A stretch of DNA of 64,000 bases from JBBIRG01 sp964410965 (GTDB lineage Bacteria; CLD3; SB21; JBBIRG01). The notes under the pieces were generated by a model. The model worked only from the letters and a program-made list of their open reading frames with translations. It made no database searches and was not told the DNA's origin. The first letter of the stretch is position 1, and every line of letters starts with the position of its first letter. Below, piece by piece: positions 25,176-34,266 of the stretch. Location of the stretch: contig CAYPIY010000001.1 of the NCBI GenBank assembly GCA_964410965.1, positions 558,001 through 622,000 on the forward strand. Reading direction: 5' to 3'. The position numbers and the translations under genes are program-made.

Positions 25176-26207
25176 ATGCATTTCTCATTCTTTCAACTGG
25201 CTGAAAAACTGGACCGGCCGTGCTTCGGCGAAGACTTGGCCGTGCGGGATTTTACCACACCGGAAGAGGCCGATGCTCACGACATCATACTTCTGTCCGA
25301 TAAGAAATACCTGAAAATGCCGGAATCCCTCCGCTCGAAAGCCTGGCTCATCGCAGAACCCTTAATAACTGAAAGCGTGTCTGATTTTCTGCGTCGTTCG
25401 GGGATTTCATATATTACGACCCGTGATCCCAAAGCGGACCTGATTACGCTGATGCAATTATTTTTTCCGGCTGAAGATTTTATTCCGTTCCGGCATGAAT
25501 CGGCAGTGATCGGAAATCACTGCGTCATTGACCCGGATACACGGATTGAGGCTTTCACGGTGATCGAAGATTTCTGTTCGATCGGAAAGGGTACACATAT
25601 TCATGCGAACTGTGTCATCGGCCGGAATGCGCAAATCGGAAACCACGTGATCATCTATCCGAACGTTACCGTTTACAGCCACAGTGTCATCGGAGACCGT
25701 GTGATCATTCATTCCGGAACCGTGATAGGCAGCGACGGATTCGGTTATCATAAACAGGATGGCCGATACCGTAAAATACCCCATGCCGGCAGGGCAGTCA
25801 TCGGGGATGACGCGGAGATCGGTTCCAATTGCTGCATCGACCGGGGAACGCTGGGGGATACGAAAATCGGGAGCGGATGCAAGCTGGACAACCTCATCCA
25901 GATCGCCCACAATGTCGTGATCGGAGAGAACACCGTCATCGCCGCGCAGGCCGGCATTTCGGGAAGCACGATCATCGGCGACTCCGTAACCATTGCCGGC
26001 CAGGCCGGCCTTGTGGGACACATTGTTATCGGCAGCCATGCCACCATCGGAGCCCAGGCAGGCGTGATCGGGTCCGTTGACGATGGAACCACCGTTTCCG
26101 GATACCCGGCAAGGGAACATTCTTTTGCCATGAAACGTGAAGCGCTGATTTCGAAAATACCGGACATTCTGGAACAGATCCGGGCACTGAAAAAGAATCG
26201 GACCTGA
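25176..26207 (+). CDS. lpxD: UDP-3-O-acylglucosamine N-acyltransferase
   Basis: 343 residues. The N-terminal uridine-binding domain (about 1-100) is followed by many left-handed-helix hexapeptide repeats (IGNHCVI, IGKGTHI, IGRNAQI, IGDRVII). The catalytic His is in LDNLIQIAHNVVIG, and GSDGFGYHKQDG is the conserved LpxD segment. It adds the N-linked 3-hydroxyacyl chain in lipid A synthesis, so the cell makes LPS. I chose ATG 25176 (MHFSFFQLAEKL) because the earlier ATG at 25134 lies at the edge of the terminator. Confidence 0.95.
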   Translation: MHFSFFQLAEKLDRPCFGEDLAVRDFTTPEEADAHDIILLSDKKYLKMPESLRSKAWLIAEPLITESVSDFLRRSGISYITTRDPKADLITLMQLFFPAEDFIPFRHESAVIGNHCVIDPDTRIEAFTVIEDFCSIGKGTHIHANCVIGRNAQIGNHVIIYPNVTVYSHSVIGDRVIIHSGTVIGSDGFGYHKQDGRYRKIPHAGRAVIGDDAEIGSNCCIDRGTLGDTKIGSGCKLDNLIQIAHNVVIGENTVIAAQAGISGSTIIGDSVTIAGQAGLVGHIVIGSHATIGAQAGVIGSVDDGTTVSGYPAREHSFAMKREALISKIPDILEQIRALKKNRT

Positions 26208-26366
26208 TATAAACCGGCTCCGCGGCCATTCCCTTCTTCGAGAAACAGAAATCCATTCATCCTTTCTTTGTTTCTTGCTGTCTTCATCTCAGGAAAACAA
26301 CAGCCTGAATTTTGCTTGATTCATTACGATTATCTTGTTACAATCCGGAAACAGCAAAGCACCGAT

Positions 26367-27383
26367 ATGAATAACCGGCCATTAAAAACCTTTGAAGACC
26401 TTGACCTTGATGTAACCCTCCGCCCCTCACGATTCGATGAATTTGTCGGGCAGGAAAGAATGGTCAGCAATCTGAAAGTATTCATTGAAGCGGCCCGGAT
26501 GCGGCAGGAAGCGCTGGATCATGTCCTTCTTTCCGGACCGCCGGGACTGGGCAAAACTACTCTTTCCCATATTATTTCACACGAACTGGGAGTGCAAATC
26601 CGCGTCACATCCGGCCCCGTACTGGACAAAGCCGGAGATCTCGCCGGCATCCTGACCAATCTTGAAGAGCGGGACGTCCTGTTTATCGATGAAATTCACA
26701 GGCTGAACCCGGTCGTGGAAGAGTATTTATATTCCGCAATGGAGGACTTCAAGCTGGATATTGTCATCGACAAGGGACCCAGCGCCAGGACCATTCAGCT
26801 GACGCTCCCGCATTTCACGCTCATCGGTGCCACGACCCGGGCCGGTCTGATCACTGCACCGCTCCGATCGCGTTTCGGAATCACCAGCCGTCTTGATTAT
26901 TATGACGACCCGAATTTAACGCAGATTGTGAAACGATCATCACAAATACTAAAGATCGGCATTGATGAATCCGGCGCCTCCGAAATCGCCAAACGCTCCC
27001 GTGGAACGCCGCGTATCGCGAACCGCCTGCTGAAACGAACACGTGATTTCGCCCAGGTCCGGAAAGAGCCGGTGATCAGCAGGGCAATTGCCGATTTTTC
27101 GCTGAAAGCACTGGAAGTGGACGAACACGGACTGGACGACATGGACAAACGTATTCTGATGACCATCATCGGCAAATTCAGCGGCGGCCCGGTCGGCATC
27201 GATACGATCGCGATTTCCGTGGGTGAGGAAGCCGGAACCATCGAAGAGGTGTATGAGCCGTTCCTGATCCAGCGCGGACTGATCAAACGAACTCCCCGGG
27301 GAAGGGAAGCCACTCCCCTTGCCTATCAGCACCTGAACATCAAACGAACGCCCGGAACTCCCCAGCTCGGGCTCGATATTTAA
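26367..27383 (+). CDS. ruvB: Holliday junction branch-migration helicase RuvB
   Basis: 338 residues, standard length. Walker A GPPGLGKTTL, Walker B FIDEIHRL, sensor 1 LIGATTRAGL, arginine finger region PLRSRFG, and the C-terminal winged helix (GPVGIDTIAISVGEE...EPFLIQRGLIKRTPRGR) are all present. With RuvA it drives branch migration. The ATG at 26367 is preferred over an earlier in-frame ATG at 26268, which would add 33 residues not found in RuvB. Its stop codon overlaps the stop codon of the convergent gene by two bases. Confidence 0.96.
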   Translation: MNNRPLKTFEDLDLDVTLRPSRFDEFVGQERMVSNLKVFIEAARMRQEALDHVLLSGPPGLGKTTLSHIISHELGVQIRVTSGPVLDKAGDLAGILTNLEERDVLFIDEIHRLNPVVEEYLYSAMEDFKLDIVIDKGPSARTIQLTLPHFTLIGATTRAGLITAPLRSRFGITSRLDYYDDPNLTQIVKRSSQILKIGIDESGASEIAKRSRGTPRIANRLLKRTRDFAQVRKEPVISRAIADFSLKALEVDEHGLDDMDKRILMTIIGKFSGGPVGIDTIAISVGEEAGTIEEVYEPFLIQRGLIKRTPRGREATPLAYQHLNIKRTPGTPQLGLDI

Positions 27384-28873
27384 TTTTTTCCGCTGCTGAA
27401 ATAATCCGGAAAATCGAACCAGTCGTTCCCGTCCTGCGAAACCAGATGGTGGCCTTTGTATCTTGAACATGCCTCTTCCATGATCTGTTTCGCCGCTTTC
27501 AGGTCTATGTCGTATTCCTGCATCACACCCGTCACGCTTACGGAACCCCGTTTTTTTTCGATATGATGCACGATCTCATTCCGGATTTTATCGATTCTCA
27601 TTTTCCTCTTTCCCGCCCGGCTGAGTTTTCCCGTGATCAGGATAAAAACAAGAATGCCCGCCGAGACCATGAATACAGGACTAAAGAAAAATGAGCTGAA
27701 TACTTCCCCCCAGTCGATCTGAATATCGCTCAGATTGACGCTGTACACATTCATCTGAACTCCCTTGGACGCAAAAAAACCGAAATTCATGAAAGGATGA
27801 GGTTCTCCTTCATCCTTCACTTTCCCCAGATAATGGTCGTTGACCCAGCACTGCAGATGGTCATTATCGGCGCTGACCTTCAGTTTCAGGATTCCGTTCA
27901 TGCCGCTGAGATTCCACACTTGAAGAACCTGATCAAAACTGTTCGTCCTTTTTTTCAGCAGCAGCCTGCTGTCCGGAGTAACCGCGAAAGCGTAAAAATC
28001 AGTATTTTTATTCGAGCGTACTATAAGACCGGCTTTGCTCGCAGAATCTCCTTCCGGCCAGCGCAGGATCATCATACTGGCTTCCATTGCAAAATTTTTG
28101 TCCGAATAGGTGTGCCATGTAAAGTGATCCGAACTCTGATTCCAAATGGTGTAATACCCGCGTTCATAATACACATTCTCGCTTTGCGACCATTCATCGT
28201 TCATGACGTCGAAATTATCAAAATAAAGATGCGATTTTTCTGCGGAAAAATCGTTATCCCTGTGGACTGGCTCCGGATCAAACGGAAAATCCGATCCCAG
28301 TCCCGAACTGTTCCGGTAAACGATCAAGTCGTCGAAATGGGCATGTACATCGTTGTAGGCGATAAGACCCACCCGCCCCTTACTGAACGACGGGTCAGTG
28401 ATCCTGTTCACGGCCTGTCCGTTAATGAACAATTCGATGACCGGCCCTTCGCAGCTCACCGCAAGGTAATTCACTCCCTTTTGATGGATGACCGACGATT
28501 CGGTCCACTGAATCAGCATCTGGTGCTTGTCGCTGATTTCTTTACCGAAAAAATAATACCCGTTTCCGGAAATTGCGAATACGTAAAAATTATCATAATC
28601 CTGTGCCCTGAATATGAGTCCGTACCCCTTGGCTTCCTCATGCCCGATAAATTCAGTCCGGACCTGGATCGCCGCATTGTCAAAAACACGGTCTTTGTGA
28701 TAGGAAACCCTTCCGCTTTTCGCATAGATATGATATATGCCGCCCTTGTAATGCGCAAACTGGGTTTCGGAAAATCCGCCGGTACTGCCGAAATGATCTT
28801 CCCAGAGTATTTGCGAATATCCGGGGCAAAGGGTTACGGCGTTCACCATGATCATACAGAACCATTTCATCAT
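27380..28873 (-). CDS. tandem concanavalin-like ectodomain, TM, winged-helix protein (paralogue 1)
   Basis: About 497 residues. Signal peptide (about 1-20), then two lectin-like (DUF1080/LamG-type concanavalin fold) repeats at about 22-185 and 205-395, the first with YGLIFRAQDYDNFYVFAISG, VIELFINGQAVNRI and DVHAHFDDLIVYR. A TM segment follows at about 398-416, then a basic linker and a roughly 65-residue winged-helix-like module (IVHHIEKKRGSVSVTGVMQEYD, AAKQIMEEACSRY). The ATG at 28873 is preceded by AAGGA; a TTG at 28879 is also possible. It is last of three paralogous genes. Function is unknown; a sensor reading an extracytoplasmic ligand is the simplest reading. Confidence 0.65.
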   Translation of the reverse strand: MMKWFCMIMVNAVTLCPGYSQILWEDHFGSTGGFSETQFAHYKGGIYHIYAKSGRVSYHKDRVFDNAAIQVRTEFIGHEEAKGYGLIFRAQDYDNFYVFAISGNGYYFFGKEISDKHQMLIQWTESSVIHQKGVNYLAVSCEGPVIELFINGQAVNRITDPSFSKGRVGLIAYNDVHAHFDDLIVYRNSSGLGSDFPFDPEPVHRDNDFSAEKSHLYFDNFDVMNDEWSQSENVYYERGYYTIWNQSSDHFTWHTYSDKNFAMEASMMILRWPEGDSASKAGLIVRSNKNTDFYAFAVTPDSRLLLKKRTNSFDQVLQVWNLSGMNGILKLKVSADNDHLQCWVNDHYLGKVKDEGEPHPFMNFGFFASKGVQMNVYSVNLSDIQIDWGEVFSSFFFSPVFMVSAGILVFILITGKLSRAGKRKMRIDKIRNEIVHHIEKKRGSVSVTGVMQEYDIDLKAAKQIMEEACSRYKGHHLVSQDGNDWFDFPDYFSSGKN

Positions 28874-28887
28874 GCTCAATCCTTCGT

Positions 28888-30843
28888 TTACTTGTTGAAT
28901 TCGATAACCGCGCTGACAATGTCCGGTTTGATCTGTATCACAGGATCTTCACCTGCGGATTCATTTATAAAATTATTCCGGTCAACCATCGCATACAGCA
29001 ATTGTTTCGCTGTTTTTTCAAATGGTTCTTCCGGAGTAAAATTTTTCCTCAGAAAGTGAATCCGGTTCGGCTGGGCATGATACTCCTTCCGGAGAATGTC
29101 AACCGTCAGTTGATTATGATTCACCGAAGCGATGCGGATAAGCGTTAAAAAATCCTCTTTCGCTTCACGGGTTGTGATATTGCTGAGGCCGCTGATTTTT
29201 TTTGTCACCGGGTCGCATTGTTCAGGAATCACGATCATTAATTCAGGAATTTCGATGATCATGTCTTTGTTTCCGATGATGTGTTTTACGATATGATGCT
29301 TGTCCGCAATCGGGTCGATGTAAAAAAGCGTTTTTTTAACGGAAAGTCTGAAATATCCTGCTATTTCATCTACTTTCATCGAGCCATTGGACAACGCAAT
29401 CCGCTTCAGAAACAAGGATTCGAAATTATTTTTGAAGGATCGTTTTCGTTTAATTCTGATGATGATATAAATGATTAGACCGATGATGGTAATACATAAT
29501 AAGACAAGCGTGACCCAGAACCATTCATCCATATCCCTTTCCAGCTTTTTAAAAAATTTCACGACCGGGTTTTTTGATTTCTCTTTCCGTACAGGGGGTT
29601 TGAATGTTGTTTCTTTCGGCGGACTCAGCCGGTATACAGCGCAGGTCGGCATGGACGCCTGAAGACCGTAATCAAATGAAGCTGATTTGTTGATTTTATA
29701 TGAAAGAATATCCATTTTTACGTTAGCCACTCCGACATCAAAATATCCCGATACTTGTTCCGGTAAAGTTTCATCAATGATCAGAGCGCGTTCAATATCA
29801 TTGACTGTTAACTTTGCGTCAGAATCCTGAACCTCAAGTTTTATCCTGTGGACAGAACCTGAATCAAATTCAAATGGAATTTTAAATAATACCGGCTGCT
29901 GATTCTGGAGATTTCTTGCGTTTGAATAGCTTACGGTCGAATCCCTGCTAAAAAAAAGGCTCTGCCTTTCATGAGAATAATTGCCTTTATGAAAACCCAT
30001 TGTCAGTGTTCCGGCAGAGTCCCATTTAAGTATCCTGATATTCAGCCAATAGACAAAGTTCTCCATACCCGGAAAGATATCAAAATATTTATGTTGATTG
30101 TCTTTAAGAATCCTGAAATACCCTTTCTCATAAAAACATAACGGCTTGTTATCCCAGGAAAAATTATCTGAAGAAAAATTATTTATTGATTTTGTAAGCG
30201 AATCGGGCCTGAAATGATAAGTACTGTCCATAAAACCTGAAATAGGCCTGGGTTCTCTTTTCGGTGATTTCTGATACACAAAATAATCGTCAAAATGAAC
30301 ATGTACATCTTTGTTTACGATCAGTCCGTTGTAACCGGCCGATAACGACTTGTCCTTAACCGAACGGACTTTTTTACCGTTAATAAACAAATGAATAGAA
30401 TCTTTGACACAATGCGCTTTGAGGTGATTCATTCCATTTTTCTGAACAGTCGTATCGGGTTTGGCCGTCCTGAAAATCGTCCGGCTTTTGTCCTTTCCCC
30501 GGTCATCTCTGAAATAAAGCGAATAATGGCCATCAGCAGTGATGGCAAATTCATAGTACCTGACCGTATCAAACGACGCGCGAAAAATGATGCCGTATTT
30601 TTCACCAACGGCGCCATTTATGTAGACTGTGTTTACCTCACAGGTAAAATCCGAAAACACGGACGATGAATCTTTGAAATAATAACTTTTATCGCTGAAA
30701 GCATGAAAATACCCGTTGTCGTAATAATGGGTCGGCCCGCAGGGAAATCGTCCCAATGTATCGAACGGTTCACTGACCCAGACCTGGGCTGTCAGAATCC
30801 GGCTCATGAACGTCAGGCATAGAATCATTAAAATATTTTTCAT
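28888..30843 (-). CDS. tandem concanavalin-like ectodomain, TM, winged-helix protein (paralogue 2)
   Basis: 651 residues from the ATG at 30843, which gives a clean signal peptide (MKNILMILCLTFMSRILTAQ); an ATG at 30903 would overlap the upstream gene and place 20 polar residues in front. Two concanavalin-like repeats (about 21-185 and 220-385; KYGIIFRASFDTVRYYEFAI, HLFINGKKVRSV, DVHVHFDDYFVYQ), a Lys/Pro linker, TM at about 443-465, then a winged-helix-like part (RIALSNGSMKVDEIAGYFRL) and an extra C-terminal helical region of about 100 residues. It lies in an AT-rich stretch. Confidence 0.65.
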   Translation of the reverse strand: MKNILMILCLTFMSRILTAQVWVSEPFDTLGRFPCGPTHYYDNGYFHAFSDKSYYFKDSSSVFSDFTCEVNTVYINGAVGEKYGIIFRASFDTVRYYEFAITADGHYSLYFRDDRGKDKSRTIFRTAKPDTTVQKNGMNHLKAHCVKDSIHLFINGKKVRSVKDKSLSAGYNGLIVNKDVHVHFDDYFVYQKSPKREPRPISGFMDSTYHFRPDSLTKSINNFSSDNFSWDNKPLCFYEKGYFRILKDNQHKYFDIFPGMENFVYWLNIRILKWDSAGTLTMGFHKGNYSHERQSLFFSRDSTVSYSNARNLQNQQPVLFKIPFEFDSGSVHRIKLEVQDSDAKLTVNDIERALIIDETLPEQVSGYFDVGVANVKMDILSYKINKSASFDYGLQASMPTCAVYRLSPPKETTFKPPVRKEKSKNPVVKFFKKLERDMDEWFWVTLVLLCITIIGLIIYIIIRIKRKRSFKNNFESLFLKRIALSNGSMKVDEIAGYFRLSVKKTLFYIDPIADKHHIVKHIIGNKDMIIEIPELMIVIPEQCDPVTKKISGLSNITTREAKEDFLTLIRIASVNHNQLTVDILRKEYHAQPNRIHFLRKNFTPEEPFEKTAKQLLYAMVDRNNFINESAGEDPVIQIKPDIVSAVIEFNK

Positions 30844-30884
30844 CGCGTCTTTCAGGAATACGGTGTCAAGATTTTGAAAAGGAA

Positions 30885-32825
30885 TCATCTGAAATGTTTG
30901 CACAGGTCTTCATGAAATTTCAGGACCGCCGGCGTATCATCGCTGAGAAGCCTTATATACCGCTCATCGTCAATGATTTGTGACATCAAAACAATTACGA
31001 TATCCCATGTATTTTTATAGGGTGAAAAATGAGCGCGGTCTAAAACAATGTTTCCTTCCTCTATTTTCTTGTTCAAGGTGTGGACCGACAGCCTTCCCTG
31101 CAGATGAGCAGCCAGCGTGCATATCTGGATAAAGTAAAAACGTGCCGTCGCTTCAGGCAGGTTAATCCTCTTCGCATAAGCCGTGATCATCCTTTCAATG
31201 AAATCCGGATACTGACTAACTGTTAACGGCTTCGGCACATCGCTCATAAATGTCGGAAAATCGTAAAAGGCGTCGTTCTTATCATCCACAGGATAACGAT
31301 ATCCCGCGTAATCCTTCACCATCGTATCCATTACATCGATCGCCTTGCTTCGTGACATTCTGAACCGGGCCAAGAATTCATTCAGACTGAATGAGCCGTT
31401 TCTTTCCCGGATATAATCCAGAAAATGTGTCGAATTATAGCGGGTAGCGTTCCGCCATTTAACGATTCCCCATATCAAAAGTATTTGCGTGACTCCAATA
31501 ATTATTATCGTCAAAAAAAGTTTTTTTAAAGATGCATCGTCTTCCGGAATTTTATCAGAGTCATCACCGAGGGCGGGTTTTTTTCCGCTATCACTATTTC
31601 CCGATACCCTGATAACCGGGCAAGATATGTCTTTCGTTCCGAGTCCGTAATCATCATTATCCGGTCGTGATACCTTAACGCTGAACAAATCGATACTGAT
31701 ACCTCTGGTTCTGATCTCAATCCAGGGTGAATTTTTTGGTTCATAGCTTTCATCGATGATTAAAATCCGTTCCTGATTATTGACCGATATTTTTGTGTCA
31801 CCGTCCTTCTTATCGATTCGAAGACGAACCAATGTGCCGGTTTCATAATTAAAAGGAAAATTCTGGACTGTACTTTTGGATCCGGTATGTTTATTATGAT
31901 ATTGCATTACAGAATCACCCTGGATCACAATTTCCGTTTCATCACTGTTGCTGATATTATACCAGCTTATGCACATTTCCTTTTTTCGCGGCCAATGGAG
32001 GATTTTAAAATTGGCCAGGTATGAAAAATTTTCATTATTGATATTAGCATTGTACAGATAAGAATTTGAATAGGCGGTCGAATCAATCCTGTACAGGCCT
32101 TTTTCGTGAAAAGCACCTGGATCGTCTCTCCAGTGCGTTGGGGTGTCGAAATTGACCAGATTGACGGTCAGCGAATCGTTTTTTTCATCGAAAGCGCTGT
32201 CCGGTATTGCAGGTTTGAAGGAATACTTGCCGGAAATATACTTGCGGTATACCGTCAGATCGTCCAAATGGACATGAACCGCTTTCCCGACCCTGAACCC
32301 GATTACGCCTTCATGCAGTGTTGAATCAGCGACGGAATCGATTTTTTGCCCGTTGATAAACAGCCGGATGATATTACCGCTGCATTCAGCCTTTAAATAA
32401 TTCACTCCCCTCTTATTAAAAACTGAATCTGCGGTTCCATAGACTAAACTATTGACTTCAACTTCCCCGACTCCCCCTCCCGGTTTCAGGTAACTCCGTT
32501 GCAGGAAGTAGTGACCAACCGTAGAAACGATAAACGAATATCCGTTGACATGCGCATCGTGCCGGAAAAGCAGGCCATAATATGCCGTTGTGTCTCCGGA
32601 AATGAATTCGGTCCGGATTTCAGCGGCAAAATCCTGATAATTCTTTGATTTTTCAAAGAAGCTGACGTTTTCATAACTGTAAACATGGTAAGCGCCGCGA
32701 TAATGGTATGACCGGACTTCATCCGGAAACCTTAACTTTTTGCTGAAATCCTCTTTCATCAGAACCTGGCCCGATAATGAATTGCAGAGTCCGATCAACC
32801 ACAAAACAGTCCAGAGTGTTTTCAT
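30885..32825 (-). CDS. tandem concanavalin-like ectodomain, TM, winged-helix protein (paralogue 3)
   Basis: 646 residues. Signal peptide ending near LSGQ (residue 20); two concanavalin-like repeats (YGLLFRHDAHVNGYSFIV, RLFINGQKIDSV, AVHVHLDDLTVYRK in the first); TM at about 438-457 (LFLTIIIIGVTQILLIWGIV); a winged-helix-like module (FLDYIRERNGSFSLNEFLARF, SKAIDVMDTMVKDYAGY) and a further helical C-terminal domain of about 120 residues. It is the first gene of the three-gene set. A terminator separates it from the upstream E2 gene, so the set should have its own promoter in the short gap or be read through. Confidence 0.65.
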   Translation of the reverse strand: MKTLWTVLWLIGLCNSLSGQVLMKEDFSKKLRFPDEVRSYHYRGAYHVYSYENVSFFEKSKNYQDFAAEIRTEFISGDTTAYYGLLFRHDAHVNGYSFIVSTVGHYFLQRSYLKPGGGVGEVEVNSLVYGTADSVFNKRGVNYLKAECSGNIIRLFINGQKIDSVADSTLHEGVIGFRVGKAVHVHLDDLTVYRKYISGKYSFKPAIPDSAFDEKNDSLTVNLVNFDTPTHWRDDPGAFHEKGLYRIDSTAYSNSYLYNANINNENFSYLANFKILHWPRKKEMCISWYNISNSDETEIVIQGDSVMQYHNKHTGSKSTVQNFPFNYETGTLVRLRIDKKDGDTKISVNNQERILIIDESYEPKNSPWIEIRTRGISIDLFSVKVSRPDNDDYGLGTKDISCPVIRVSGNSDSGKKPALGDDSDKIPEDDASLKKLFLTIIIIGVTQILLIWGIVKWRNATRYNSTHFLDYIRERNGSFSLNEFLARFRMSRSKAIDVMDTMVKDYAGYRYPVDDKNDAFYDFPTFMSDVPKPLTVSQYPDFIERMITAYAKRINLPEATARFYFIQICTLAAHLQGRLSVHTLNKKIEEGNIVLDRAHFSPYKNTWDIVIVLMSQIIDDERYIRLLSDDTPAVLKFHEDLCKHFR

Positions 32826-32850
32826 CGTTATTCAGGGAAGAGTAATTTAA

Positions 32851-32881
32851 TTAAAAACTCCCGGCAAATATACCGGGAGTT
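32851..32881 (-). terminator. rho-independent terminator after the E2 gene
   Basis: Perfect 9-base stem AACTCCCGG (32856-32864) / CCGGGAGTT (32873-32881) with an 8-base loop, followed on the minus strand by a short U-rich run. It is placed 9 bases past the E2 stop codon. Confidence 0.85.
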
Positions 32882-32889
32882 AATGGCCA

Positions 32890-34179
32890 TTACAAAGACA
32901 GGCTCGTATCAAAATGTTCCAGATAATGGGCTACACGCTCAAGATAGGAAGCGCCGAGCGCGCCGTCCACGACGCGGTGGTCATAGGACAGAGAGGCGTA
33001 CATCATCGGACGAACGGCGATAGTGTCGCCTTCGGGCGTTTCAATAACGACCGGACGTTTCTTGATCGCGCCGATGCCCAGAATAGCAACCTGCGGCTGG
33101 TTGATAATCGGAAATCCGATCAGGGAACCGAAACCGCCCATATTGGTCAGCGCGATGGTTCCGTCCTGAATATCTTCCGGCTTCAGCTTCTTATTACGCG
33201 CCCGTTCGGCGAGGTCAAATACCGCGCGCGCGATTCCGGTCAGATTCAGCTGGTCGGCGTTCCTGATGACCGGGACAATCAGCGCCGTATTATTCTCGAT
33301 AGAAACCGCCATGCTGAGATTGATGTAATTTTTCTTGATGATGGTTGTTCGGTCAACGGAGATATTGATCATAGGATAATCTTTAACCGCCTTGACCATG
33401 GCATCGATGATAAACGGAGTATAGGTGAGCTTGAAACCTTCGCGGCGCTCAAATTCAGATTTATTTTTTTCACGATACTTTACGATACGCGCCATATCGA
33501 TTTCAGTCAGTGAATACACGTGCGCGGAGGTATCGAGGCTGCGGCGCATATGCTCGGCCGTGATCTGGCGGACATTGGACATCTGAATTTTCTCGATGCG
33601 CTCGCCGGAAAATTCAAATTTTGCGGTCGGAACCTGTTTGACGGATTTTGCTGTTTCTGCCGGGGCTATACCTTTTTTACGTTGATCGAGATAGAGCAGA
33701 ACGTCTTCTTTTGTCACTCGCCCCGAAAGGCCGCTCCCCTTGATTGATGCCAGTTCAGCTTCAGAAATATTTTCCGTTTTGGCGATGTTCCGCACAACCG
33801 GAGAATAAAATCGGTCTGATTTTTCGGCAATAACCTGGGTTGCTGTTTGTTGTGTTTCTTTTTTTATTTCCGGGACCGGGGTTTCGGTCTTAACCGATAC
33901 GACTGGTTCAGCCGGTTTTGAGGGTTCTACGGACTGATTTAAATCGGTTTCAATCCTTGCTATGAGCGTTCCTACCGATACGGTCTGACCTTCAGGAACA
34001 AGGATTTCTGAAAGTAAGCCTGTCGCCGGTGAAGGAATCTCAGAATCCACTTTATCGGTACTGATTTCCAGGACGGTTTCATCCTTTGATATCTTCTCCC
34101 CTGTTTTTTTAAACCATTTTAAAATTTTACCTTCGGTAATGCTCTCACCCATTTGCGGCATAACCATATCGATTTTCAT
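32890..34179 (-). CDS. 2-oxo acid dehydrogenase E2 (dihydrolipoyl acyltransferase)
   Basis: 429 residues: lipoyl domain (1-78) with the lipoylated Lys43 in ISTDKVDSEIPSP; a Pro/Thr/Glu linker; the E3-binding domain (about 128-165, SPVVRNIAKTENI...GSGLSGRVTKEDVL); and the catalytic domain (about 195-429) with His401 and Asp405 in YDHRVVDGALG. It passes an acyl group from a 2-oxo acid to CoA within a pyruvate, 2-oxoglutarate or branched-chain complex. E1 and E3 are not adjacent, so the substrate is undecided. A perfect Shine-Dalgarno sequence (AAAGGAG) precedes the ATG. Confidence 0.93.
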   Translation of the reverse strand: MKIDMVMPQMGESITEGKILKWFKKTGEKISKDETVLEISTDKVDSEIPSPATGLLSEILVPEGQTVSVGTLIARIETDLNQSVEPSKPAEPVVSVKTETPVPEIKKETQQTATQVIAEKSDRFYSPVVRNIAKTENISEAELASIKGSGLSGRVTKEDVLLYLDQRKKGIAPAETAKSVKQVPTAKFEFSGERIEKIQMSNVRQITAEHMRRSLDTSAHVYSLTEIDMARIVKYREKNKSEFERREGFKLTYTPFIIDAMVKAVKDYPMINISVDRTTIIKKNYINLSMAVSIENNTALIVPVIRNADQLNLTGIARAVFDLAERARNKKLKPEDIQDGTIALTNMGGFGSLIGFPIINQPQVAILGIGAIKKRPVVIETPEGDTIAVRPMMYASLSYDHRVVDGALGASYLERVAHYLEHFDTSLSL

Positions 34180-34234
34180 GAACGCTCCTTTGGGGATATT
34201 CTGTTATACTGACTGGTTTTCACAGCGTGAAGTT

Positions 34235-34261
34235 ATTATATTAATAGTACTGTTTCAACAA
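34235..34261 (-). promoter_or_regulatory. candidate promoter of the E2 gene
   Basis: On the minus strand: TTGTTG (34261-34256), 15-base spacer, TATAAT (34240-34235). The start would fall near 34228, giving a leader of about 49 bases. The -10 is perfect but the spacer is short. Confidence 0.35.
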
Positions 34262-34266
34262 TTATT

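Noticed and set aside
26268..26366. Earlier ruvB start at 26268
   Set aside because: The extra 33 residues are unlike RuvB N-termini, and the ATG at 26367 gives the normal length.
27797..29059. 420-codon plus-strand reading frame opposite the first concanavalin-type gene
   Set aside because: It lies antisense to a gene with signal peptide, domain repeats and TM segment, and its translation has no family features or sensible start signal.
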